Source: Cupriavidus campinensis (GTDB taxonomy: Bacteria > Pseudomonadota > Gammaproteobacteria > Burkholderiales > Burkholderiaceae). Taken from it: 64,000 nt of DNA. Position numbers and translations under genes: made by a program. Below are positions 35,467-44,514 of the stretch, in pieces. Within the stretch, counting starts at the first letter, position 1. Each line of letters begins with the position of its first letter. The notes under the pieces were generated by a model. That model was not told the origin of the DNA. It saw nothing but the letters and a program-made list of their open reading frames with translations, and did no database searches. The stretch lies in contig NZ_CAJPVH010000009.1 in NCBI RefSeq assembly GCF_905397395.1, positions 62,001-126,000 of the forward strand. Direction: 5' to 3'.

Positions 35467-35871
35467 TCACTCGGCTCGCTCCTCGATGTGCGTGTAGAGC
35501 TTGTTGACGATGACCCAGTCACAGCCAATCCTCAACATCGAGAGGAAGTCATAGTAGTTGTTGCCCGACACCTTCACGCGGACTTTGGCCGACGCCATCT
35601 TGCCGAGAACCTCTACCGACAGGATGGACATGCCGTAGGGATCATTGCGCGACGCAGGGCTCTCGCGGCTGGCAACGCCCTGCAGATAGGCCTCAAGCGT
35701 CTTCTGCACAATCTCGCCGCGCACTTCGCCAAACAGCAACGCATCAGGATGAAAGGTCGACTGCAATGCGTCGACATCCCCGTCGTAGATGGCGTCCAGG
35801 TAAGTCTGCAAGAGTTGAAGGATGCGCTGGTGGGCGCAGTCCACGGTCGCCTGGGTAGGTGACACGGTCAT
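35467..35871 (-). CDS. NTF2-like (SnoaL/lumazine-binding-like) small protein
   Basis: A 134-residue single-domain protein of the NTF2 cone-barrel fold: YLDAIYDGDVDALQSTFHPDA at the N-terminus and VSGNNYYDFLSMLRIGCDW near the end. AAGGAG lies nine bases before ATG 35871. Such proteins are often isomerases, hydratases or structural partners. It is convergent with the GntR gene, only 14 bp apart. Function unknown. Confidence 0.8.
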   Translation of the reverse strand: MTVSPTQATVDCAHQRILQLLQTYLDAIYDGDVDALQSTFHPDALLFGEVRGEIVQKTLEAYLQGVASRESPASRNDPYGMSILSVEVLGKMASAKVRVKVSGNNYYDFLSMLRIGCDWVIVNKLYTHIEERAE

Positions 35872-36146
35872 GATTTTCTCCTTGGGCGGGCGCAACCGAC
35901 AGCCCTGGACCGCACTGTAGGCGCGCGAACGCGGCAGATAAACAGCACCGGCGGAACGTGTCTTTCTACGCCATGTAACAAGCCAGTCGACACCCGGGGC
36001 CGATGCACTATCAATGCAGCGGAACAATTGATTTGCGGCTGACCCCGATGATCCGGCGCGGTCGATTGCCCAGAATTGTGAGCATCCACCCGTCGCGGAC
36101 GCATTGCGGAATCTCGGGTGCCACTCACTCCTCTTGATTAGCCGCC

Positions 36147-36332
36147 ATGACATTCCACGCACCTGAAGCTGCAAGCGCAGCGCAAGAGCACTGGGCCGAC
36201 GAGTTGCCGCAAGCCCTATGGCTCGACGCCGCCGAGCTCGACGAACTCCCCTATACCTTCATCTGGCGTTCGGCGCACGAAGGGAACACCCGCCGTGCCA
36301 GCACCGGAGGGCGCCATGCTGAATCCCTCTGA
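36147..36332 (+). CDS. Possible small protein upstream of the luciferase-like gene
   Basis: A 61-codon open frame from ATG 36147 overlaps the start of the next gene by 17 bp, as coupled genes often do. Its acidic first part (HWADELPQALWLDAAELDEL) could be a real peptide, but there is no convincing ribosome site and I recognise no family. The rest of 35872-36315 shows nothing else. Confidence 0.3.
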   Translation: MTFHAPEAASAAQEHWADELPQALWLDAAELDELPYTFIWRSAHEGNTRRASTGGRHAESL

Positions 36333-37290
36333 CACCCTGCCCCAGACCAACCCCGGGTTCTCGCGCATGTTCGCACCTGGCCGCCTGACGCTCGGTGTGC
36401 TGTTCGCGATCGAGTCATACCCGGGCGATGCGCCCACGATGGTCGACCAGATCCGGCTGGCGAAGCGGGCCGAGCAAGCGGGATTCGCCGCGCTGGGCGT
36501 GCGGGACGTGCCGTTGCGCGACCCTTCCTTCGGTGACCTCGGCCAGATCTTTGATCCCTGGACGTGGCTCGGATACGTTGCCGGTCAGACGTCATCGATT
36601 GCGCTCTTTACCGCAGCCATCGTGCTGCCGCTACGGCACCCGCTGCACACGGCCAAAGCGGCAGCCAGCATAGACAGGCTGACGGGAGGCCGACTGGTCA
36701 TGGGGATTGCCTCCGGCGACCGCGCTATAGAGTTTCCGGCGTTTGGCGTAGAACACGCCCAACGTGGCGCGTTGTTCCAGGAACAGGTTGCCTACCTTGA
36801 AAACGTGTGGGGCAACGCCTATTCACAAATCCACGGCACGTACGGCACGTTGCATGACGCGGACCTGGTCCCCAAGCCGGTTGCCCGACGCGTGCCGCTC
36901 ATCGTAACCGGCCACAGCCAGCAATCGATCGATTGGATCGCGCGCAAGGCTGACGGCTGGATCACCTACCCGCGCCGCATGGATCTCCAGGTGGAAGTGA
37001 TCCGCCAATGGCATGACGCCGTCGCGGCTACGTCGCCGGGCAAGTTCAAGCCTTTTGCGCAGCCTTATCACATTGACCTGACGGCCGATCCCGACGTCTC
37101 TCCCACCCCGATCCACGGGGGCCATCGCCTGGGCCGCAGCTGGCTGATGCGGCACCTGGAGACGCTCGAACGCGCGGGCGCGAACCATGTCCTGTTCAAC
37201 CTGAAATATGGCAATCGCGCCGCCGAAGCCGTACTCGAGGAACTCGCCACGCATGTGACGCCCCGCTTTCCTGCCTTGGGCACGGCTTGA
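36316..37290 (+). CDS. Luciferase-like (LLM class) flavin-dependent oxidoreductase
   Basis: A 324-residue TIM-barrel enzyme of the bacterial luciferase/F420 family: LAKRAEQAGFAALGVRDVP, SSIALFTAAIVLPLRHPLHTAKAAAS and RLVMGIASGDR are diagnostic. GGAGGGCGCC precedes ATG 36316. Such enzymes monooxygenate organic substrates with reduced flavin supplied by a separate reductase, not seen here. A LysR gene follows by 75 bp on the same strand. Confidence 0.87.
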   Translation: MLNPSDTLPQTNPGFSRMFAPGRLTLGVLFAIESYPGDAPTMVDQIRLAKRAEQAGFAALGVRDVPLRDPSFGDLGQIFDPWTWLGYVAGQTSSIALFTAAIVLPLRHPLHTAKAAASIDRLTGGRLVMGIASGDRAIEFPAFGVEHAQRGALFQEQVAYLENVWGNAYSQIHGTYGTLHDADLVPKPVARRVPLIVTGHSQQSIDWIARKADGWITYPRRMDLQVEVIRQWHDAVAATSPGKFKPFAQPYHIDLTADPDVSPTPIHGGHRLGRSWLMRHLETLERAGANHVLFNLKYGNRAAEAVLEELATHVTPRFPALGTA

Positions 37291-37365
37291 TACCACGGCC
37301 GCCGCCGCACAAGCGGCGCATCGAGCATACCTCGCAACGACAGTCATGACACGGTGTCAACGACC

Positions 37366-38277
37366 ATGAAGCGTCAATTCGACGATCTGCAACTTGGCAG
37401 CATCGAACTCTTTTGCCTGGCCGCGGAGCTCAGCAGCTTCACGGCGGCAGCGGTGGCTGCCGGCGTCACACCCGCTGCGGTAAGCCGCAGCGTTTCACGC
37501 CTTGAAGAGCGCCTCAACATTCGTCTCTTCGTGCGCACGACGCGCCAGATCCGTCTGACCGATGAAGGCAGGGCGTACTTCGAGCAGAGCCGCACAGCGC
37601 TTGCGCTGCTGGTAGAGGCCGAGCGGCACATCGGCGGCCAGCATGCGACGCCCGCTGGACGCCTGCGCATCAGCCTGCCCACGCCCTACGCGCACTATCG
37701 GGTGCTGCCGGTGCTTCCCGCGTTCCGGGAGCGCTTTCCCGAAGTCGAGATCGACGTGCACATCAGCAACCGGAACGTCGACTTCGCCGACGACACCTAT
37801 GATCTGTCGATTCGCGGGCGGGCACCCGACGATTCGGCACTCATTGCGCGCAAGCTCGAGGACGCGGAACTGGTGGTCGTCGCCACACCGGACTACCTGA
37901 GGCGGCGCGGCACGCCAAAGTCGCTTGACGATCTGCTTGGGCATGAGTGCATCCAGTTTGAACGCCCAAGCAGCGGGCGCCGCATTCCGTGGACTTTCCG
38001 CCAGAATGGCGAAGACGTGAACGTGATCACCACCGGCACATACGCCGCATCCGAAGACGTGCTGGGCGGTGCAACGCTCGCGCGCGCGGGCGCCGGCCTA
38101 TTCCAGACCTATCGCTTCGTGGTCGAGGAAGACTTGCGCGATGGCACGCTGGTGGAGGTGCTGAAAGATCTCGGCGGCAGCTCTCGACCATTCATGCTGC
38201 TGTATCCGCACGCCCGACACATGTCGACCCGCGTGCGGGCCTTGATTGACTTTCTGATCGAGAAGTTCGCGCCCTAG
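37366..38277 (+). CDS. LysR-family transcriptional regulator
   Basis: A roughly 303-residue LysR protein with helix-turn-helix SFTAAAVAAGVTPAAVSRSV and the wing LFVRTTRQIRLTDEGR. The effector domain resembles the CrgA/DsdC-like subgroup (DDTYDLSIRGR, LLGHECIQFERP). ATG 37366 is given; GTG 37354 is a possible earlier start. It lies downstream of the luciferase-like gene and may regulate it. Confidence 0.9.
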   Translation: MKRQFDDLQLGSIELFCLAAELSSFTAAAVAAGVTPAAVSRSVSRLEERLNIRLFVRTTRQIRLTDEGRAYFEQSRTALALLVEAERHIGGQHATPAGRLRISLPTPYAHYRVLPVLPAFRERFPEVEIDVHISNRNVDFADDTYDLSIRGRAPDDSALIARKLEDAELVVVATPDYLRRRGTPKSLDDLLGHECIQFERPSSGRRIPWTFRQNGEDVNVITTGTYAASEDVLGGATLARAGAGLFQTYRFVVEEDLRDGTLVEVLKDLGGSSRPFMLLYPHARHMSTRVRALIDFLIEKFAP

Positions 38278-38455
38278 GCAACGGCGCGCTCACGCCCTTG
38301 CCGGTAGCCGGTGTGGGCGCTGGCATTCTCCCCGGTACGCGGCGACGCACTGACAGCCCGCCCCCCCGCCTCCAAAACGTCACATTTCGATCAACACCCT
38401 GTCACGAGTGCTGCTCAGAATCACGGGCTTTTCGTGGGTCAACAGGGAAGTCGCA

Positions 38456-40573
38456 ATGCAAAGCAAGACACCGGGCAAGCCAACCACAATCGATACCGTC
38501 AAGCTCGAGGGCATTCCAGACCGCCAGCGCCGCCTGCTGCTCAGGGCCGGCCTTGGCATGTCGCTCGGCACCTCGGCCCTGCTGGCCGCCTGCGGCGGCG
38601 GCGACGATGCCGCGCCCGGCACGCCGGCCACGACGCCCGGCACCACGCCGGGCGGTGGCACGCCGTCGGGCAAGGTCTCGAGCTTCGCGCTCGCCGTGCT
38701 GCCCGACACGCAGTTCTATTCGCGCTACGCCACCACCGACGAGAACCTGCAGTTCCAGCGCAAGTACGGGTCCACGCCGTTCCTGGCACAGACCAAGTGG
38801 ATCACGCAGAACGCCGCCAGCCTGCGCATCCCGTTCACGATCCACCTCGGCGATGTGGTGGATCAACAGGGCAAGCCGCTGCAGTGGCAGATCGCCGACG
38901 AGGCCATGGAAGTCATGGAGGCGGCCCGCGCGCCGTACTCGATCCTGGCCGGCAATCACGACGTGATCTCGGACGTGGACTACGTCAACGCCGGCAGCCA
39001 GGCGTCAAACACCGACGCGCAGCGCAACCTGGCCAACGAGCCGTACCTGAAGACGTTCCCGACCACCCGTGCGCAGCGCCAGGCCACCTTCGGCGGCCGC
39101 GATCCGTCGGGCTTCCACGAGTACCACTTCTTCGAGGTGGACGGCAACCGCTTCATGGTGCTGTCGATGTCGTGGCGCGCCTCCGACGCCGCCATCACCT
39201 GGGCGCGCAACGTACTCAAGCGCTACCCGAAGGTGCCGGTCATCCTCTCGACCCACCAGCTGCTCAATATCGGCCCGGATGGCGTCAGCCCGCTGGAAGT
39301 GCCCTACGGCCTGATGCTGTGGGAGACGCTGATCAAGGACAACGACCAGATCTTCATGACGCTGAACGGTCACTACCATGGCGCGGCGCACCTCACGAAG
39401 ACCAACGACTTCGGCAACCGCGTCGAGGAAATGGTGGTCGACTACCAGATGGCGTACATGGGCGGCAACGGCCTGATGCGCCTGTATGAGTTCGACCTGA
39501 CCAACAACAAGATCAAGGTCATCTCGTTCTCACCGTGGGTGCCGCAGAAGCCCACCGAGACGCTGAACGAGTTCGACGTGGCGGTGCTGACCGACAAGAA
39601 CCAGCAGTTCGAGATCGACTTCGATTTCCGCAAGCGCTTTGCGCGCTTCAACCCCGACTTCGCCACGCCGACGGCCGGCAACGACCCGATCAACGACCGC
39701 GCCAAGGCCGCCATCCTGGCCAACTACACCGAGCCGAGCGTGACCGACAAGAAGGCCGCCGCCGACACCAACGACTACCCGCAGGTGGCCTCCACGGTGG
39801 CGCACTGGCGCTTCTTCGGCGGTGCCGACGGCGCGGCGGTGCCGGTCGGCCAGGTGATCGACGACCTGACCGGTGCCAACCCCCTCTCGCGCGAGGCACT
39901 GGCCAACGGCGGCGCGGCGCAACTGGGCGACATGACGTGGTCGAATGACCACCACTACCTGTCAGCCGCCCCGGGCAGCGTGAAGTTCGCCAACTCGGTG
40001 AACAGTCCCCAGCGCATGAGCTACTTCGCCACGCAGACCACGGCGGCACTCAATGCGATGACGTTCGACAACGGCTACACCGTGGAGGCGTTCATCAAGG
40101 TGCCGGCGTCGTGGACGGCCGGCAACAATGCGTGGATGAACATCATGGAGCGCGAGGGCCAGCGCAGCGCGGTGACCGGCTTTGGCAGCGGCGACGGCGA
40201 CGAAAGCCCGCTGATCTTCGCCATCTCCAGCCTGCGCGAAGTGCAGTGGGAAGTCACGCCGAGCACGGCCGGCACCAAGAACCCGGCCGCGAACTGGTCT
40301 GGCGAGATCATCGCCGAGAAATGGGTCCACGTCGCCGTGGTCAACGACCCGGCGAAGAACGAGACCGTGATGTACGTGGAGGGTGCCCCGGTGCTGCGCA
40401 ACGCGTCGAACACGCGCGGCATTGCCGCCGTCAGTGCCACCAGCCGCTTCTTCGTGGGTGGTGGGGTCTACGGCAACGTCCCGTCCAACGGTTTTCTCGG
40501 CCAGATCGGCGAAGTACGCCTCTGCACGGAACCGCTGGCGTCAGACAAGTGGCTGACGGCGCGGCGCGCCTGA
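38456..40573 (+). CDS. Tat-exported metallophosphoesterase lipoprotein with LamG-like domain
   Basis: A 705-residue protein. The N-terminus has a twin-arginine-like signal (RQRRLLLRAG) and a lipobox ending LLAAC, followed by a Gly/Thr/Pro linker. The calcineurin-like phosphoesterase domain (about 70-350) has LPDTQFY, HLGDVVDQ, AGNHD, STHQ and NGHYHG, a full dimetal site. The C-terminal third (about 460-700) reads as a concanavalin/LamG fold (TVEAFIKVPASW, GQIGEVRLCTEPL), a common binding module. GGAAG precedes ATG 38456. It is likely a surface or periplasmic phosphodiesterase or phosphatase. A strong terminator follows. Confidence 0.88.
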   Translation: MQSKTPGKPTTIDTVKLEGIPDRQRRLLLRAGLGMSLGTSALLAACGGGDDAAPGTPATTPGTTPGGGTPSGKVSSFALAVLPDTQFYSRYATTDENLQFQRKYGSTPFLAQTKWITQNAASLRIPFTIHLGDVVDQQGKPLQWQIADEAMEVMEAARAPYSILAGNHDVISDVDYVNAGSQASNTDAQRNLANEPYLKTFPTTRAQRQATFGGRDPSGFHEYHFFEVDGNRFMVLSMSWRASDAAITWARNVLKRYPKVPVILSTHQLLNIGPDGVSPLEVPYGLMLWETLIKDNDQIFMTLNGHYHGAAHLTKTNDFGNRVEEMVVDYQMAYMGGNGLMRLYEFDLTNNKIKVISFSPWVPQKPTETLNEFDVAVLTDKNQQFEIDFDFRKRFARFNPDFATPTAGNDPINDRAKAAILANYTEPSVTDKKAAADTNDYPQVASTVAHWRFFGGADGAAVPVGQVIDDLTGANPLSREALANGGAAQLGDMTWSNDHHYLSAAPGSVKFANSVNSPQRMSYFATQTTAALNAMTFDNGYTVEAFIKVPASWTAGNNAWMNIMEREGQRSAVTGFGSGDGDESPLIFAISSLREVQWEVTPSTAGTKNPAANWSGEIIAEKWVHVAVVNDPAKNETVMYVEGAPVLRNASNTRGIAAVSATSRFFVGGGVYGNVPSNGFLGQIGEVRLCTEPLASDKWLTARRA

Positions 40574-40611
40574 GCTGAGCTGCGCTGAACTACTTCGGCG
40601 CCAGGCGCAAC

Positions 40612-40656
40612 AGGCCCATGCCGCCATGCGATGTTGCATGGCGGCACGGGCCTTTC
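40612..40656 (+). terminator. Intrinsic terminator after the phosphoesterase gene
   Basis: A long GC-rich stem, AGGCCC then TGCCGCCATGC, pairs with GCATGGCGGCA then GGGCCT around the loop GATGTT, with one mismatch, and ends in a short T-rich tract. It is the strongest terminator in the window and may serve both strands. Confidence 0.85.
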
Positions 40657-40672
40657 TACACCAACGCCAGGC

Positions 40673-40882
40673 TTATTGTGGCTGGAGACTGCTCCGCTTC
40701 GCCATCGCGCGGAACTTGCCGGTCTCTGTCTGCAGGAAGCGCTGCGAGTCAGCCACCGAGCTGGGCTTGGCCACTTCCGCACCGGTCGCCTCCAGACCGC
40801 TGACCACCTGCGCGTCCTGCAGCGTTTCGACGAGCGCCTGGTGCAGCCGTGCCACCACGGCCTCTGGCGTGCCCTGCTTGAG
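40673..40882 (-). pseudogene. C-terminal remnant of a Bug/TctC receptor gene
   Basis: About 69 codons in a frame ending at 40673 match the receptor C-terminus: QGTPEAVVARLHQALVETLQ and RFLQTETGKFRAMAKRSSL. Upstream (beyond 40882) the frame no longer resembles the family, and the signal peptide and two thirds of the protein are missing. It abuts a LysR fragment on the opposite strand whose N-terminal part is also missing. Confidence 0.75.
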
Positions 40883-40900
40883 GCGCTGGAGCATGCCCGG

Positions 40901-41224
40901 TGGACTCTGAACCTGTCCCCGGGCAGCCAGAGCGAGACGTTGCTGGAATGGCTGCGGACGAGCGACCTGCCCGTCCCGCGCCAGATCACGGCGTGCACGT
41001 CGCCCACGCTGATGACGGAGCTGATGCGTCGCACCGACGCCATCGGCTACTGCCCCACGCAGTTGCTCACCGATCCGATGTATGGCAATGGGCTGCAGGC
41101 GTGCGCGGCGCTGTCGCCGTTGCCGCCCCCGATGCTGGTCGGCCTGATCGGCCTGCGCGCGATGCCGCTGGGGGCGTCGGCGCGCATGCTGGCCGAACTG
41201 TTTGTCGGCTACCTGGCGCCATAG
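40901..41224 (+). pseudogene. C-terminal remnant of a LysR regulator gene
   Basis: About 107 codons read as the second half of a LysR effector domain: LLEWLRTSDLP, ACTSPTLMTELMRRTDAIGY, LPPPMLVGLIGLRAMPLGAS and a final helix. The helix-turn-helix and first subdomain are absent; the sequence to the left in this frame is antisense to the receptor remnant. An open frame runs from 40631, but it is not a natural protein. Confidence 0.75.
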
Positions 41225-41240
41225 GACCCTGCGAACACGC

Positions 41241-41254
41241 AAAGCCCCGGCTTT
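41241..41254. terminator. Small hairpin AAAGCC-CC-GGCTTT
   Basis: A six-base perfect stem with a two-base loop lies 17 bp after the LysR remnant and may be the terminator of the former LysR gene. Such short AAAGCC/GGCTTT hairpins are frequent terminators in this group of bacteria. Confidence 0.45.
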
Positions 41255-41321
41255 CGGAAAAGTCCCCTGCGCCGCACAGCCGTAGTGTGGCTCCAGTCAT
41301 TGATCCAGACAGGAGCCGCCC

Positions 41322-41819
41322 ATGCTTTCCACACGCCGCCCTTCATTGCTGCACCGCCCGCTGGCCGCCATGCTGCTGGCCAGCACGCTGCTGGCCTCTG
41401 GCTGCGCCGAGTTCGCGCCGCCGGGCAGCGTCTACAGCGCCGGACAGACCTCCCTGCCCCAGACGGTGACGATGGCCACGGTCGAGCGCGTGCGTGTGGT
41501 GCAGATCGATGACAGCAGCCAGGGATCGAGCCTGGCAGGGGAACTGGGCGGCGGCCTGCTGGGCGCCGTGGCCGGCAGCGCGATCGGGCACGGTCATGGT
41601 TCGCTGCTGGCAGGTGTGGCCGGCGGCCTTGCCGGCGGACTGGCAGGGCACGAGATCGAGTCGCGCGTGGAGCGCCATCCCGGCTATGAAATCACGGTCC
41701 GGCTGCCCGACGGCCGGCTGCAGGCGATCACCCAGCCGGCATCCGAAGGCAGCTTCTACCCCGGCCAGCGCGTGCAGCTGCTATGGTCGGAAGACGGCAA
41801 GGTGCGGGTGACGGCCTGA
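41322..41819 (+). CDS. Glycine-zipper outer-membrane lipoprotein (SlyB/Pcp-like)
   Basis: A 165-residue lipoprotein with lipobox LLASGC (Cys about 28), a Gly-zipper double hydrophobic segment (GGGLLGAVAGSAIGHG and LLAGVAGGLAGGLAG, about residues 75-110) and a small C-terminal beta domain (EITVRLPDGRLQAITQ). This is the usual build of SlyB/Pcp-type proteins that affect envelope integrity. Single gene. Confidence 0.87.
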   Translation: MLSTRRPSLLHRPLAAMLLASTLLASGCAEFAPPGSVYSAGQTSLPQTVTMATVERVRVVQIDDSSQGSSLAGELGGGLLGAVAGSAIGHGHGSLLAGVAGGLAGGLAGHEIESRVERHPGYEITVRLPDGRLQAITQPASEGSFYPGQRVQLLWSEDGKVRVTA

Positions 41820-41855
41820 GCGGCCAGGGAGCGCGGCGCGGCGGCTGCGCGGCGG

Positions 41856-42128
41856 TCAGACCTTGACGGCCGCGAACAGAATCAGCGCGGCGATCGGCGA
41901 GGACACCAGCGAGATCACGGCGCTCTGCTTGAGCGTGGCCTTCAACATCACGACGAAACCGAACGAGAACGCCACGAACGTCACCACCCAGGTCACGAGC
42001 GTGGCGGGACCGGACAGCGATCCGCCCGTCAGCTTGGCCATGGCCGCCGCCGCGATGGCGTTGAACAGCAGTGCCACGAATACGGCCTTGAGAGCCTCGG
42101 TCACGGTTGGGTCTTCACCCGTCACCAT
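41856..42128 (-). CDS. Small inner-membrane protein, unknown
   Basis: A 90-residue protein with three hydrophobic segments (about 13-31, 43-62 and 67-87) separated by short loops; the middle contains LVTWVVTFVAFSFGFVVML. ATG 42128. No family recognised. It is convergent with the glycine-zipper lipoprotein gene and 144 bp from the end of the Nit1C cluster, on the same strand; the gap carries no obvious site. Confidence 0.65.
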   Translation of the reverse strand: MVTGEDPTVTEALKAVFVALLFNAIAAAAMAKLTGGSLSGPATLVTWVVTFVAFSFGFVVMLKATLKQSAVISLVSSPIAALILFAAVKV

Positions 42129-42272
42129 CCTGGCGACACGGTTCGGCTATATCGGCCTCGCGCCGAGATTCTTTCGGGGAAATGGAAATTCCCCCAGGCG
42201 GAGCTGATGAACTGACCGAAGGTGCCGATAGGCCATCGGCGCGAAGCCCGGAGTGAACGGCTTTGGGCTGGG

Positions 42273-43121
42273 TCAACGCTGCCGCCAACGTTTGCGCGTC
42301 ACCACGTCGGCGATCTTCTCGCCATCGGCGACGCGGCGGATCTCGCACCAGTGCGCGATACCATCATGGTGGTGCTCCACGACGCTGAATGACAGCTTCA
42401 GCGACTCACCGACGTTGACGTTGCCGTGGAAGAACAGGTCACGCTGCGCAACCGTGGGCGGCTCGCCGAACCGCAGCCACTGCCATTCGGCGCGGTCGAC
42501 CATCGACTGGAAATTTGCGAAATAGAGCAGGTCCGCGCCATTGAAATCGGCATAGGGGCACGGCAGATACTCTGCCGTGTGCCGCGCCGGTTCCAGGCTC
42601 TGACGTATGCCCAGGTGCTCGCCCCAGGCACCGGCTCGAAAACGCTTGGCGAGTGTCACTAGTGCATCGGCAGATTGCGCCACGGCTGAATCGGGCTGCG
42701 TGTCCTGCTGCGGAAAGGCTGCCCTGACAACGGAGCGATTGTCGCGCTCACGCTCGCGCCGGATAAAGGTGGACATCATCTCGACGTCCACACACCGCGT
42801 CCCGTCTGCCACCAGCACGTGGCGGCTGAGATGGCGCGCACCCGCGACGCGGTCCAGCCGCGTATCGATGCGAAACGCCGCATGCTCGCCGAGCGCCTCC
42901 AGTGAGGCATCGCGCACGCGAATGGCGAGGAATGCTGCATAGGCGATATTGCCATCGGCGTCGCGGAACTCGGGCACGGCCTGGCCCGCGCGAGCCGCCA
43001 GCGCCTGCCAGTGCAGGTCGCCGCAGGTCTTCAGCAGCCAGTTCTCCGAAAGCCCGGTGTATGAAAGCTGCGGCATGCCCGCGACATAGTGCACGCAACC
43101 GTGCGCGCGCCCAATGCTCAT
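42273..43121 (-). CDS. LnmK/Pnap_2097-type hotdog-fold biosynthetic enzyme
   Basis: A 282-residue protein whose N-terminal LSYTGLSENWLLKTCGDLHW is characteristic of the LnmK-like double-hotdog family, which includes a bifunctional acyltransferase/decarboxylase of polyketide pathways and the Pnap_2097 group. The second hotdog has FFHGNVNVGESLKLSFSVVEHH. ATG 43121 is one base past the stop of the flavoprotein gene, so the two are surely coupled. The family match is by memory of the motif and the role in a nitrilase cluster is unknown. Confidence 0.72.
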   Translation of the reverse strand: MSIGRAHGCVHYVAGMPQLSYTGLSENWLLKTCGDLHWQALAARAGQAVPEFRDADGNIAYAAFLAIRVRDASLEALGEHAAFRIDTRLDRVAGARHLSRHVLVADGTRCVDVEMMSTFIRRERERDNRSVVRAAFPQQDTQPDSAVAQSADALVTLAKRFRAGAWGEHLGIRQSLEPARHTAEYLPCPYADFNGADLLYFANFQSMVDRAEWQWLRFGEPPTVAQRDLFFHGNVNVGESLKLSFSVVEHHHDGIAHWCEIRRVADGEKIADVVTRKRWRQR

Positions 43122-43122
43122 G

Positions 43123-44406
43123 TCAGGCTGCCCGTTGATAGCCGGCGTGGCGCTTGCCGATCAGGTCGGCGAGATGCCCGGCGTCGCGCGCGATACCCGA
43201 GAAGCGACCCGAGCCCCAGGTATGCAGCCACGGCAGGCCCAGGAAGTAGAGACCATCGTGCGGCGTGACGCCACGCACATGCCCTGGATAGCCGCGTCCG
43301 TTGAAGGCCGGCACGTCGAGCCAACTGAAGTCCGGTCGAAAGCCGATGCACCAGATGATGGCGCCAATGCCCGCATCGCCAAGCGCCAGCGTGGTGCGTT
43401 CCGCGTCCGGCTGCCACACCGGCACGTACACGCTGGCGGGCGGCGCCTCGATGCCGTTCTTCTCAATATACTTGTCGATGCCGGCATTGATGCGGTTGTA
43501 GGTCTGGTCGGCGTCGTCGAGACTGGCCGCGAGATTGGGCGAAAAATGCAGCGCGCCGTCCCGATAATCCTCGAGCACGCCATACAGTTCCATGCCCTCG
43601 GTGGCGAATCTTCGCAGGTCGATGTCGCGTCCGCCGTCCCGGCCGGTAACGTAGTGGTTGGTGTTGTCCCGCACGCCTTCACGCAGCGGGTGCTCGCTGA
43701 CGGGCATGTCGTAGTACTGCATGTCCGCGAGCCAGTCCACCACGTCGCGTCCACGATAGAAGCGTGCGCAGCGTGGAGCCTCGCCCACGGCCAGGATCAC
43801 CTGGCGCCCGGCCAGGTGCAAGTCCTCGGCGATCTGCGCGCCCGACTGGCCCGAGCCCACCACCAGCACTGCGCCTTCGGGCAAAGCCTGCGGATTGCGG
43901 TACTCGGAGGACTGGATCTGACGGATGCCGGCGGGCAGGCGCTCGGCCATGCGCGGCACGATGGGGGCGTGATAACCGCCGGATGCCACCACCACCTGGT
44001 CGGCACTGAATTGCCCTTGCAAGGTAAAGACGTCGTAACCCCCCTGCGGCCGCGGCGTGACGCGGCGTACCTCCGTGTGCTCCAGCACCGGGGCGTCCAC
44101 CATGGCGATGAAGCCGTCGAGGTAATCGATGATCTCGTCCTTTTTCATGAAGCCGTGCGGGTCGTTGCCCCGGTACGGGTAACCCGGCAGCGCGCATTGC
44201 CAGTTGGGGGTGACGAGGCAGAAGGCATCCCAGCGCTGGCTGCGCCAGGTATGCGTGACGGTGTGCTTCTCGATCACGAGATGATCGATACCGGCCTGCT
44301 TCAGGTAGTAGCTCATCGATAGTCCGGCCTGGCCGCCTCCAACGACGATCACGCTGTAGTGATGCGCGGTGGCTGCGGGCTGAGACGGTTCGGGTGTGCT
44401 GGGCAT
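43123..44406 (-). CDS. nitH: MSMEG_0569-type flavin-dependent oxidoreductase (Nit1C cluster)
   Basis: A 427-residue FAD/NAD(P)-binding monooxygenase-like protein. VVGGGQAGLSMSYYL binds FAD and VVGSGQSGAQIAEDL binds NAD(P)H; the WCIGFRPDFSWL block is typical of this group. ATG 44406 follows AAAGGAAT; the frame is open to 44514 but the extra part is Ala/Ser-rich and unconserved in character. It is the seventh gene of the Nit1C cluster, which is linked to growth on cyanide as nitrogen source in other bacteria. Confidence 0.87.
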   Translation of the reverse strand: MPSTPEPSQPAATAHHYSVIVVGGGQAGLSMSYYLKQAGIDHLVIEKHTVTHTWRSQRWDAFCLVTPNWQCALPGYPYRGNDPHGFMKKDEIIDYLDGFIAMVDAPVLEHTEVRRVTPRPQGGYDVFTLQGQFSADQVVVASGGYHAPIVPRMAERLPAGIRQIQSSEYRNPQALPEGAVLVVGSGQSGAQIAEDLHLAGRQVILAVGEAPRCARFYRGRDVVDWLADMQYYDMPVSEHPLREGVRDNTNHYVTGRDGGRDIDLRRFATEGMELYGVLEDYRDGALHFSPNLAASLDDADQTYNRINAGIDKYIEKNGIEAPPASVYVPVWQPDAERTTLALGDAGIGAIIWCIGFRPDFSWLDVPAFNGRGYPGHVRGVTPHDGLYFLGLPWLHTWGSGRFSGIARDAGHLADLIGKRHAGYQRAA

Positions 44407-44514
44407 GATGAATTCCTTTGTGTGCGTGGTTGTGGATGTCTTTTCGCTCACTGCGCTGGCGTTGGCCTCGGCGCTGGCGTTGGCGATGGCGCCCCGGCGG
44501 ACGGACGCGGTCAC

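Noticed and set aside
40673-41242. 189-codon minus-strand frame as a complete gene
   Set aside because: Only its last 69 codons resemble a protein family; the N-terminal part is antisense to the LysR remnant.
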